From: Bacillota bacterium
GTDB taxonomy: Bacteria > Bacillota > Clostridia > Clostridiales > Clostridiaceae
Assembly: GCA_023445445.1 (NCBI GenBank)
Contig: JAEXLD010000010.1
Span: 1-64,000 of the forward strand
Direction of reading: 5' to 3'
Length of the DNA: 64,000 bases
The translations under genes were made by a program, and so were the position numbers. Below the pieces are notes generated by a model. That model ran no database searches. It saw only the letters and a program-made list of their open reading frames with translations, and was not told the DNA's origin. Numbering within the stretch: position 1 is the first letter of the stretch; every line of letters starts with the position of its first letter. This document shows, piece after piece, positions 1-6,982 of the stretch.

Positions 1-736
1 AGATAAGAACGTATTACAAACAGTAACTAATGATGCAGATGGAAAAATTAAATTTGAAGCTATAACTTACAAAGAAGCAGGAAATTACGAATATAAGGTA
101 AGAGAAGTAAAAGGAGACTTAAAAGGAGTAATTTACGATGAAAGAGTATTTGATGTAACAGTAAATGTTACTGATAATGGAGAAGGTAATTTAGTAGCAA
201 CAGTAAATTATCCAGAAGAAAAAATAGTTTTTGAAAACAAACTTATTAAGGGAAGTCTTGAAATTGTTATGACAGATTCTAAAGATGGAAAGCCGCTTAA
301 GGATGTTGAAATTACTATAAGAGATTCTGAAGGAAAAGTTGTACAAGTAGGAAAAACTGATAGTGATGGTAAGGTTGTATTTGAAGATATTAAATATGGA
401 AAATATACTTACCAAGAAACATTAGCTAAAGAAGGATATGTAATTGACAATAAAGAATATTCATTTGAAATCAAAGAAAATGAAGTAGTAGTTAAGGACT
501 CAATGATAAACGAAAGAAAAACAGAAATACCAAATGATCTGAAAAAACCAAATAATCCGGAAAAGCCAAATGATAAAGAAACAACAAAGGAGATGGAAAC
601 ATCAAGCGAATCAAAGAAAACAAGTTCTCCATATACAGGAGATACTGGAATAGCTATTACTTTAATAATTGGAGTTTTAGGTGTTGGTGGATTAATTATT
701 AATAATAAGAGAAAAGTAAGAGACGAAAACTTATAA
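1..736 (+). CDS. Cna-B/pilin-type cell-wall adhesin, 3' end (partial)
   Basis: The reading frame is open from the first bases of the window, so the 5' end lies outside it. The visible 244 residues begin with the end of a Spy0128/FctA-like pilin isopeptide domain (FEAITYKEAGNYEYKVRE, later a strand ending in FENK). A Cna-B domain follows, running from about GSLEIVMTDSKDGKPL to YSFEIKENEVVVKDS and including the typical YTYQETLAKEGY strand. Next comes a Pro/Lys/Glu/Ser-rich wall-spanning stretch. The C-terminus is a sorting signal: SPYTG, a hydrophobic segment, and the charged tail NNKRKVRDENL. The motif is SPXTG rather than LPXTG, the type recognised by class B sortase in Clostridioides difficile. 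A class B sortase gene follows directly. Likely role: surface adhesin or pilus subunit anchored to peptidoglycan. Confidence 0.85.
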   Translation, partial: DKNVLQTVTNDADGKIKFEAITYKEAGNYEYKVREVKGDLKGVIYDERVFDVTVNVTDNGEGNLVATVNYPEEKIVFENKLIKGSLEIVMTDSKDGKPLKDVEITIRDSEGKVVQVGKTDSDGKVVFEDIKYGKYTYQETLAKEGYVIDNKEYSFEIKENEVVVKDSMINERKTEIPNDLKKPNNPEKPNDKETTKEMETSSESKKTSSPYTGDTGIAITLIIGVLGVGGLIINNKRKVRDENL

Positions 737-740
737 TATA

Positions 741-776
741 AAAAAACAGCACTATATCTACACTAGTGCTGTTTTT
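741..776 (+). terminator. Rho-independent terminator after the adhesin gene
   Basis: A hairpin with arms AAAAACAGCACT and AGTGCTGTTTTT follows the adhesin stop codon and ends in a T run. It separates the adhesin from the sortase, so the sortase is probably transcribed partly by readthrough or from its own promoter. Confidence 0.85.
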
Positions 777-826
777 GAATTTAATAAAGTTAAATAAAAT
801 TTTCATATTAGGTTAATGAGGTGGCT

Positions 827-1573
827 ATGAAAAAAATAATTAATTGTCTTCTAATAATAGTAGTTATTATTGCTTTTGGGAAAGTATTATATAAAACATA
901 TCAATACTATATTGATATTAAAGAATACTCAAAAATTCAAGAATTACAACCAATCATAAATGATAATAAAGATAATAGTTTAATAAATATGGAAATAAAT
1001 GATGGAGAAAATAATATGAACAATGAAAAAGTGCTTTTAGATGCTAATAATGATTATAGTTTCTGGTTAAACATCACTAATACTAATATTAATTATCCAG
1101 TAGTGCAAGGTATAGACAATGAGTTTTACTTAAATCATAATTTTTATAAAGAGGATAGTATATCAGGATCTTTATTTATAGATTATCAAAATAATATAGA
1201 AAGTGATAAAAATATAGTTGTATATGGACATAATATGAGAAACAATACTATGTTTAATAATTTAAGTCTATTTAAAGAAGAAAAGTTTTTTAATAACAAT
1301 GAAATTAGAATTATAAAAGGTGGAAAAGAATATAAATATGAGGTTTTTTCAGTTTACGTTCTTTCTGAAAATGAAGCAAATTTTAAACTTAGTTTTAATA
1401 ATAATACTGATTATTTAAATTATATGAATACTATAAGTAATAAATCAATTTTTAGTAAAGATGTTGAATTTAATCCTAGCAAAGAGATGATTACATTAGT
1501 TACTTGTAGCTATGAATATGATGGAGCAAGGACGGTTGTTCATGGTATAAAGAATAGTGGATTACAAGATTAA
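827..1573 (+). CDS. srtB: Class B sortase
   Basis: A membrane-anchored transpeptidase of 248 residues that joins sorted proteins to the cell wall. An N-terminal membrane segment (about residues 5-24) is followed by a class B sortase fold: FWLNITNTNINYPVVQG near residue 81, the catalytic His in VVYGHNM (about residue 135), the catalytic Cys in TLVTCSYEYDG (about 227) and the Arg eight residues later. The ATG at 827 is chosen over an in-frame GTG at 821 because that GTG is part of the ribosome site GAGGTGG. The gene follows an adhesin with an SPYTG signal, the natural substrate candidate. Class B is favoured over class C because there is no C-terminal membrane segment or N-terminal lid motif. 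Confidence 0.88.
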   Translation: MKKIINCLLIIVVIIAFGKVLYKTYQYYIDIKEYSKIQELQPIINDNKDNSLINMEINDGENNMNNEKVLLDANNDYSFWLNITNTNINYPVVQGIDNEFYLNHNFYKEDSISGSLFIDYQNNIESDKNIVVYGHNMRNNTMFNNLSLFKEEKFFNNNEIRIIKGGKEYKYEVFSVYVLSENEANFKLSFNNNTDYLNYMNTISNKSIFSKDVEFNPSKEMITLVTCSYEYDGARTVVHGIKNSGLQD

Positions 1574-1642
1574 TTAATTATAATGGATGGGACAGTAGTT
1601 AGTTTTGGAATAATATACTATATAAATTTAGGAGGAAAAGTT

Positions 1643-1717
1643 ATGACAAAGAATATCAATACCAACTTTGATTACAATGAGGAAGTCTTATATACGAAGG
1701 CAAAAATAAATTTTTAA
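1643..1717 (+). pseudogene. Truncated small ORF, 24 codons, unknown
   Basis: A short ORF with a good ribosome site (TAGGAGGAAAAG) starts at 1643 and ends where a block of degenerate sequence begins. The product, MTKNINTNFDYNEEVLYTKA plus four residues, matches no family I recognise. It is probably the surviving 5' end of a gene cut off by the rearrangement that made the chimeric debris just downstream. Confidence 0.35.
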
Positions 1718-1804
1718 AAGCTTCTTTTCTAGGGCATCATAATCACAGTCTCGTTCCTTAAAGTTATGGAATCTTAGACTTTTATTGCTTTTATAATTAT
1801 TTTA
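1716..1804 (-). repeat. Degenerate copy of the 3' end of the phage-type replication gene
   Basis: This stretch is a near copy of positions 4703-4790, which encode the C-terminus of the replication-type protein on the minus strand. A shared run is CTTAAAGTTATGGAATCTTA. Several substitutions and no usable frame show it is a remnant. It abuts a second remnant that comes from a different gene. Confidence 0.85.
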
Positions 1805-1805
1805 T

Positions 1806-1999
1806 ATGTACCACATAACTTCATTGATGATATAGATTTAAGAAACTTATTATATGTTGGAATGTCTAGGGGGAAAGGTATATGTAATTCTAATAATTGA
1901 TACACAACAATTTAATAGAAAACAGCGTGAAAGCTACGAAAAAGAAATTAAAGAAAAAATTTTAGTAAATAACATTTGTAATGAAGCAAATAATTATTA
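1806..1999 (+). pseudogene. Remnant of the 3' end of a NERD/UvrD-type helicase
   Basis: Up to about 1962 this matches positions 8494-8650, the C-terminal part of the broken helicase downstream. Readable pieces include IDLRNLLYVGMS, the start of superfamily 1 helicase motif VI, and a run containing FNRKQRES. A frameshift near AGGGGGAAAGG and the lack of any 5' part make it non-functional. It is fused to the replication-gene remnant at about 1804. Confidence 0.8.
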
Positions 2000-2146
2000 G
2001 ATAAATTGAGTAGTAGTATCTATTCATATAAATATATATTTCTATGAATAGATGATATAATAATTACTATAAAGTTAAAAGAAAATAAAGTTTTAATATA
2101 AATAGGTTAAAAAAATAAAATATAATTTTATAATAGGAGTGATTAA

Positions 2147-2584
2147 ATGAATGGTATATTAGATAAGTATGATGAATCCATTAGACTTACTTATAATTAC
2201 ACATATAGAATGCTGACACATTTAAAAAATATAAGAGAAAACTATAGAAGGTTAGAAAAGGCAGATGAGATAACTTTAGAAGTATATAGAGATTCCATAA
2301 TAAAAAAGTATGAAACTTTAGAAGATTTAACATGGAAGCTATTATCTAAAATATTTAAAGCTGATGGAGTAGATATAAATAGTCCTAGAGGATGTTATAA
2401 ACATGCATTTAAAGAAGGATTAATAGAAGACATTATTGTTTGGAATGATATATTACTTGCTAGAAATTCAACAGCTCATATATATAATGAAGAGGATTAT
2501 GAAGAAATAAAAAATAATATAATTGAAAGATATATAGATGCTATAGAAGAACTTTTAAATAAAATATCAGTGGAGAAATTATAA
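2147..2584 (+). CDS. HEPN-domain protein, HI0074 family (toxin-type partner)
   Basis: 145 residues, nearly all helical, matching the HI0074 nucleotidyltransferase substrate-binding family, a HEPN-fold group. The HEPN signature R-x4-H is visible as RNSTAH at residues 106-111 near the end of the fold. In studied HEPN/MNT modules this motif gives RNase activity and the partner nucleotidyltransferase neutralises the HEPN protein by adding nucleotides to it. The nucleotidyltransferase gene follows after a single base, so translation is coupled. The order HEPN then MNT is typical. A good ribosome site (ATAGGAGTG) precedes the ATG. Activity as a toxin here is inferred from family and partner. Confidence 0.85.
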   Translation: MNGILDKYDESIRLTYNYTYRMLTHLKNIRENYRRLEKADEITLEVYRDSIIKKYETLEDLTWKLLSKIFKADGVDINSPRGCYKHAFKEGLIEDIIVWNDILLARNSTAHIYNEEDYEEIKNNIIERYIDAIEELLNKISVEKL

Positions 2585-2585
2585 T

Positions 2586-2882
2586 ATGTATGGAATAGAA
2601 GAGAAGATATATAAAAACTTAATTTCATATTTTAACAATAATAAATATATACAAAAAGTGGTTTTATTTGGATCGAGAGCAAAAGGAAACTATAAATATA
2701 ATTCAGATATAGATTTAGGTATCTTATGTGATAAAAAATATAAGGGAACTATAGCAGAAGAATTAGATGAGATTGTAGGAATATATTCTTTAGATATAGT
2801 TTTTTTAGATAGTATGAATGATGAAATAAAACTACAAATAGAGAAATATGGAATAGAAATTTATAATAAAATCATAATATAA
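2586..2882 (+). CDS. MNT-type minimal nucleotidyltransferase (antitoxin-type partner)
   Basis: 98 residues with the minimal nucleotidyltransferase fold of the DNA polymerase beta superfamily. The motif GS-x10-DxD is intact: GSRAKG at residues 29-34 and DID at 41-43. A third acidic strand lies in IVFLDS. In HEPN/MNT toxin-antitoxin systems this enzyme transfers AMP to a tyrosine of the HEPN toxin and blocks it. The gene lies one base after the HEPN gene, which supports a shared transcript. The length is normal for the family and no residue of the active site is missing. Confidence 0.87.
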   Translation: MYGIEEKIYKNLISYFNNNKYIQKVVLFGSRAKGNYKYNSDIDLGILCDKKYKGTIAEELDEIVGIYSLDIVFLDSMNDEIKLQIEKYGIEIYNKIII

Positions 2883-2933
2883 TAAAAATATATTTATGGT
2901 GTACTGACACCTGAAAAATCAGTTTACTTTAAA

Positions 2934-2957
2934 AGGGAGAGCTATCTCTCACTTTTT
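2934..2957 (+). terminator. Probable terminator of the HEPN/MNT pair
   Basis: A short hairpin (GAGAG, loop CTAT, CTCTC) is followed by a run of seven T. The stem is weak but the position, about 50 bases after the stop, fits. Confidence 0.55.
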
Positions 2958-3038
2958 TTATTTTTTCTTATGGCAATTTATGAATAAAATGAGGCTATAT
3001 TTATACAAACAACTCATTAATACGTACAAAGAACACAA

Positions 3039-3058
3039 GGAGCTGATTTGACAGCTCC
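3039..3058 (-). terminator. Hairpin downstream of the DUF1659/DUF2922 genes
   Basis: A perfect stem GGAGCTG / CAGCTCC with a six-base loop lies just past the stop of the minus-strand DUF2922 gene. In the minus direction a T-rich stretch follows. Confidence 0.6.
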
Positions 3059-3071
3059 CTAGGTTTATATA

Positions 3072-3290
3072 TTAAAATTTAACTTCAGTGGTATCTTTAA
3101 CAACTATTTGAGCAGCTTGCTTTTCAACTAAGTCTCCAGCTGCAGTTTTAATAAGCTTTTTATTTATAATAGTATCCATAAGGGCTACTACAGCAGAATT
3201 ATCAACATTTTCCCTTACATCTCTAACAGCAACTGTGTGCTTTTTACCAGCTTCATCTTTAAAACTCATACTTGCAGTTCTTGTAATCAT
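3072..3290 (-). CDS. DUF2922 family protein
   Basis: A 72-residue cytoplasmic protein that matches the DUF2922 family of Firmicutes; the family has no proven role. Typical features are the start MITRTASMSFKDEAGKKHT, a central NSAVVALMDTIINKKLI helix, and the end VVKDTTEVKF. A strong ribosome site (GGGAGG) lies eight bases before the ATG. It sits downstream of a DUF1659 gene on the same strand about 80 bases away. This pairing is common in clostridia and bacilli, so the two probably form one unit. Nothing in the sequence suggests a membrane or enzyme role. Confidence 0.82.
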   Translation of the reverse strand: MITRTASMSFKDEAGKKHTVAVRDVRENVDNSAVVALMDTIINKKLIKTAAGDLVEKQAAQIVVKDTTEVKF

Positions 3291-3370
3291 AGAACATCCT
3301 CCCTTCTTTATAGGTAATGGTTAATAACTAATAGGTGTTAACCTCTAGTTACTATATAAGTTTGTTCTTT

Positions 3371-3562
3371 TTATATAGTAGTAATATCGTGTTCTAATAT
3401 TCCTCCTATAGCATCAGACAATGCAACTAAATCTTCATCTGTTGCAGTAGCTGAAATGTTCTTAAAGCTTTGGCCCTTAAAAACATCATTTCCTTTAGAA
3501 TCAACTCCAATTTGATAGCTTACTACTAAAGCATTTCCAACTAATACTGAACTTGCTGCCAT
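3371..3562 (-). CDS. DUF1659 family protein
   Basis: A 63-residue protein of the DUF1659 family, function unknown. It starts MAASSVLVGNALVVSYQIGV and contains KGNDVFKGQSFKNI, the expected pattern of short strands. The start is set at the ATG at 3562 (minus strand). A longer frame could begin at GTG 3571, but that GTG is part of the ribosome site GAGGAGGTG, leaving correct spacing to the ATG. It precedes the DUF2922 gene on the same strand. Confidence 0.82.
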   Translation of the reverse strand: MAASSVLVGNALVVSYQIGVDSKGNDVFKGQSFKNISATATDEDLVALSDAIGGILEHDITTI

Positions 3563-3672
3563 AATTATCACCTCCTCATATCTTATATACGAAGGTTAAA
3601 TACTATTTTGAAAATATTAGAAAAATATTTTTAATTAATTCTCTATTTCAAATTATTGTTGATATTGGACAA

Positions 3673-3701
3673 AGAAAAAATGGACATTGATTGTCCACTT
3701 T
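3673..3701 (-). terminator. Terminator of the nucleoside phosphorylase gene
   Basis: Read on the minus strand, the stem TGGACA / TGTCCA with a five-base loop is followed by TTTTTTCTTT. It lies about 60 bases after the stop of the phosphorylase gene. Confidence 0.75.
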
Positions 3702-3757
3702 TGCTTTATAATATATTAAATTTTTTATTTCAATCTATTTATAAAATTATAAGTTAA

Positions 3758-4528
3758 TTATTTATCACCAATACATAAGGCTAATTCCATAGCAAGTGTA
3801 GCAATCCTATCTTTTTGTAATGGATTAGAATCATTCGATAAACTTCTTTCATCCCACTTTTCAGAATCTAAATTATCTGCTGCGTAGAAAAAGTGAAATA
3901 TATCTTTTTCTCTAAATTGTGAAAGAGCAGCAATTGCTGAACATTCCATATCTACACAGATACATCCTTGTGCTTTTCTTAAATTAACCTTATTACGAGT
4001 TTCTCTATACATTGCATCTGTAGTCCATACTTTTCCTATATGGTATTTTAGTTTATAGTTGTCCAGTATATTTGTAAATATATCTATATATTTAGGATTT
4101 ACAGCTATCTCATCTGAAGGTGGGGAATAATGAAAACTAGTTCCTTCATCTCTCATTGCCATATTAGGAATAATTATTGAACAATCCTCTATAGATGAGT
4201 CCAACACACCACAAGTTCCGAAAAGAATCAATTTTTCAGCACCCATTGCAAAAATATCTTCTATTACTGCAACACAACCTGGAGCACCAACATAAGACAT
4301 AAACAAAGCTACTTCAAGTCCATGATAATTTACTTTGTAAATAGGAATTTCCATATTTGCTATAGAAATTGAAGTGATTTTAACACCATTAAGCTCCCTT
4401 ACTAATCTATTAAATGTAGTTCTTGCAAAACATGATACTGCAACTTTAGGGAAAAAATCAATGGGCTTAATAATATCAGTTGCATTAATTACAGCAACTT
4501 TATTTTCATCAAATTCTTCAAGTATCAT
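3758..4528 (-). CDS. Nucleoside phosphorylase (PNP/UDP family)
   Basis: 256 residues, a normal size for the hexameric nucleoside phosphorylase family I, which splits nucleosides with phosphate into base and ribose-1-phosphate for salvage. Seen in order: a central VAVIEDIFAMGAEKLILFGTCG block carrying the conserved glycine-rich strand, AMRDEGTSFHYSPP, and near residue 195 the nucleoside-ribose motif VDMECSAIAAL. The nearest group appears to be uridine phosphorylase-like enzymes, but substrate choice (uridine, purine nucleosides or methylthioadenosine) cannot be settled by eye. It is monocistronic, with a ribosome site (AAGGAGGG) before the ATG and its own terminator. No motif is missing. Confidence 0.82.
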   Translation of the reverse strand: MILEEFDENKVAVINATDIIKPIDFFPKVAVSCFARTTFNRLVRELNGVKITSISIANMEIPIYKVNYHGLEVALFMSYVGAPGCVAVIEDIFAMGAEKLILFGTCGVLDSSIEDCSIIIPNMAMRDEGTSFHYSPPSDEIAVNPKYIDIFTNILDNYKLKYHIGKVWTTDAMYRETRNKVNLRKAQGCICVDMECSAIAALSQFREKDIFHFFYAADNLDSEKWDERSLSNDSNPLQKDRIATLAMELALCIGDK

Positions 4529-4689
4529 AAAATCCCTCCTTATTAAATATATTTTTATTTATATAATGCTAAATATAACTTTAAATAGAACTTAATATAA
4601 TTTTTAATTAATGGGTATTTTTATTATATATTAAATATAAATTATGTTATATAAAAATATAAATTTTCATTATTCAAATAGGGAAGCTA

Positions 4690-5721
4690 TTAGTCCCATC
4701 CTAAAAGCTTCTTTTCAAGATCAGCATAATCATAGTCTCGTCCCTTAAAGTTATGGAATCTTAGACTTTTATTGCTTTTATAATTATTTTTAGGCTCATA
4801 GGAATTATTGCTATTAGTACTTGAAGTAGCAGGGACATTTTGATTTAAATACATTTCAAACTTATCACCAAATAGAGTAAAAGGAGTTAAGTATTGCTCA
4901 AATAAAGTTCCCTTCCAAGCCGTAACCTTTTTATCGATAACAGTTTTAAAGTCATCAACAGTAAAGCCATCTTTAAGCTTAGACTTAACTAAATTAATAG
5001 TTTTAGAATTAGTAGCTTTATACATAGCACCAGCTTTTAAATTTAAATAATTTATAATACTATTTACTTTTTCTTTTATATTATTATATATATTGTTTAA
5101 TTTAGTAGATGAATTATTTAATAGATGGTTATTTGTTGAACATTTCTCTGAACAACCTCTATTCATATTTACATACACAGGCTCTTCATTTTTATGTTCT
5201 ATGTGTTCTAAATCACTAAAATTATCATAAGCTTCTTCATTATTTTGAATAGTATCTTCAGTAGTAGTAATACCCTTATTAAATACATCATTAATAATAG
5301 TGTCATTAGCAGCACTATTATTTTGAACTATATCTATATTATTTTCTTTATTATTTTTGCTGCTTGTATAATTATCCTTATCATTATTGTCATTAACATA
5401 TAATAACTCCTTATACTTTTCTCCTAAGGCATAATAAGAGAAGGTACCACCTTCCTTTTTAGTATAATGAGCTAAAATCCCTAAATCCCTTAGCTTAAGC
5501 ATTCTCATCATAATAGATCTTTTTCCTAAGCCTAAGAAAGGAAGTTCATCTTCAATATTCTTATAGCTTATCCAATAATACTTAACTCCTTCTATAACTT
5601 CATAATTCATCTTTCCACTTTCCATAAAATCATCAAAATACCTAAGTATAGCTAAATCCTTAACATCTAAATTAAACTCCATAATTTTTTTCACATTATA
5701 CCCTAAAAATGAGTACTTCAT
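4690..5721 (-). CDS. Phage-type replication protein with Phg_2220_C domain
   Basis: 343 residues. The N-terminal part (about 1-110) looks like a winged-helix domain: LAILRYFDDFMESGKMNYE, then YYWISYKNIEDELPFLGLGKRS, then LRDLGILAHYTKKEGGTFSYYALG. A long low-complexity Asn-rich linker follows. The domain at about 215-295 matches the conserved phage C-terminal domain Phg_2220_C (DGFTVDDFKTVIDKKVTAW, then EQYLTPFTLFGDKFEMYLNQ). Such proteins act in phage or plasmid replication initiation, similar in layout to DnaD-like proteins. No other phage genes are near. Partial degenerate copies occur at 1716-1804 and 8776-9091, so this is the intact member of a repeated module. A good ribosome site (GGGAGG) precedes the ATG. 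Confidence 0.75.
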   Translation of the reverse strand: MKYSFLGYNVKKIMEFNLDVKDLAILRYFDDFMESGKMNYEVIEGVKYYWISYKNIEDELPFLGLGKRSIMMRMLKLRDLGILAHYTKKEGGTFSYYALGEKYKELLYVNDNNDKDNYTSSKNNKENNIDIVQNNSAANDTIINDVFNKGITTTEDTIQNNEEAYDNFSDLEHIEHKNEEPVYVNMNRGCSEKCSTNNHLLNNSSTKLNNIYNNIKEKVNSIINYLNLKAGAMYKATNSKTINLVKSKLKDGFTVDDFKTVIDKKVTAWKGTLFEQYLTPFTLFGDKFEMYLNQNVPATSSTNSNNSYEPKNNYKSNKSLRFHNFKGRDYDYADLEKKLLGWD

Positions 5722-5783
5722 ATTTATTACCTCCCAAAATATTAATTAATTACCCTGTCATAAAATAAGTACCCAGTTCTAAG
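5463..5783 (-). repeat. Parent segment of the repeat at 8776-9091
   Basis: The 5' third of the replication-type gene and its upstream leader are repeated, with many substitutions and small indels, at 8776-9091. The similarity continues into the non-coding leader (AAAATATTAATTAAT), so a whole segment rather than a coding domain was copied. Confidence 0.85.
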
Positions 5784-5884
5784 AGAAATTGAGAAAATTA
5801 TTTAAAAAAATATTCTATATGTAAAACTACATTAATAAATATAAATTGATGTTACATAGGTTTATAAATTTAGGAGGTATTTTT

Positions 5885-6154
5885 ATGGAGAGGCTAATAG
5901 GAATAATGAGAGATATATTAAGAGCGCTGGAGAATGTTAATTCAAAATTAGATAATATATCAGGTGATGGTAATCTGAATTCAATATCTGATATTTGCAA
6001 TAAGTTAGAAAGTATTGATGATTATATGAGTAATGTCAAAGGTGATATCTCTAATATTAATGATAGATTGGATGAAATAGATTTATCAATTAGTAATGTA
6101 GAGTCAGCAGTTAGAGCTTTAGAAACAACAATTGAAGCCTCAGATATATATTAA
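5885..6154 (+). CDS. Small coiled-coil protein, unknown
   Basis: 89 residues beginning MERLIGIMRDILRALENVNS. I do not recognise a family. From about residue 12 to 85 the sequence shows heptad spacing of L, I and V (KLDNI, KLESIDDYM, DISNINDRLDEIDLSI, NVESAVRALETT), predicting a long coiled coil like small phage or cell-envelope spacer proteins. The ATG at 5885 is chosen because TTAGGAGG lies just upstream; an in-frame start 39 bases earlier would read through that site. It is divergent from the replication-type gene. No signal peptide or membrane segment is visible. Confidence 0.6.
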   Translation: MERLIGIMRDILRALENVNSKLDNISGDGNLNSISDICNKLESIDDYMSNVKGDISNINDRLDEIDLSISNVESAVRALETTIEASDIY

Positions 6155-6300
6155 ATTTATAAAAATATAATTAATACTAAAATATGGGATTATATTGTAA
6201 ATAAATACATAATAGGAATATATATTATTATAAAATTGTATTATACTGTGTAATAAAATATAGTTAATAAGGTTGATGAAATTTTAGAGAGAGGTGTCAT

Positions 6301-6774
6301 ATGGAGATAACAATAGTACAGGGAAGTATAGAGAATATAAATGATTGTGAAGATGCATTATTAAATTCAGAACTAGGGAGAAGATATTTTTCTAAAAAGG
6401 GAAGTGCTAGAAATGCACTAGAAAAAGGATTTGCTAAAAAAGAAATATATATTGCCATGGATATTAATCAGAATTGTATAGGATTCATATGGTTCATATT
6501 AGATGGAATATTTCATTCATTCCCCTATCTACATATTATTGCAGTAAAACAAGAAAGTCGTAATCAAGGAATAGGTAAAAAGCTATTAAAGTTCTTTGAG
6601 GATAGTTGCTTTAAAGATTATAATAAACTATTTTTAGTAGTTGCAGATTTTAATCCAGATGCAAAAAAATTGTATGAAAAAATTGGGTACATTCAAGTAG
6701 GCACTTTACCTAGTTTATATAGAGAAGGAATAACTGAACATTTGATGATGAAATCAAGAGAAGAAAATCCATAG
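6301..6774 (+). CDS. GNAT family N-acetyltransferase
   Basis: 157 residues with the Gcn5-related acetyltransferase fold, which moves an acetyl group from acetyl-CoA to an amine. Motif A is clear at about residues 78-102: YLHIIAVKQESRNQGIGKKL, with the acetyl-CoA loop R-N-Q-G-I-G-K. Motif B follows (LFLVVADFNPDAKKLYEKIGY). The substrate cannot be told. The gene stands alone between a coiled-coil gene and the helicase pseudogene. The ribosome site GAGAGAGGTG is well placed before the ATG, and a terminator follows. Confidence 0.85.
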   Translation: MEITIVQGSIENINDCEDALLNSELGRRYFSKKGSARNALEKGFAKKEIYIAMDINQNCIGFIWFILDGIFHSFPYLHIIAVKQESRNQGIGKKLLKFFEDSCFKDYNKLFLVVADFNPDAKKLYEKIGYIQVGTLPSLYREGITEHLMMKSREENP

Positions 6775-6780
6775 TAATAT

Positions 6781-6815
6781 TATGCTGCTTGAAATAAAAA
6801 GTAGCATATTTTTTT
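6781..6815 (+). terminator. Terminator after the GNAT gene
   Basis: The stem ATGCTGCTT / AAGTAGCAT (one G-T pair) is followed by a T run. Confidence 0.8.
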
Positions 6816-6982
6816 ATAGTTCCTAATAGATTATCAACATTATTTTAAAACAAAGCCTATAAATTAAATTTATGATTAGTGTAAAAAAGTTTGATTATAA
6901 GCAAATAGTGACATAAAAATACATTTTTAAATGATATATTGAGAATATAAATAATTATTTTGTGAAATATGGGGGAAAGTAT

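Noticed and set aside
4690..5721. Part of a resident prophage
   Set aside because: No capsid, tail, integrase or lysis genes and no attachment-site repeats were seen nearby; only copies of this one gene are found.
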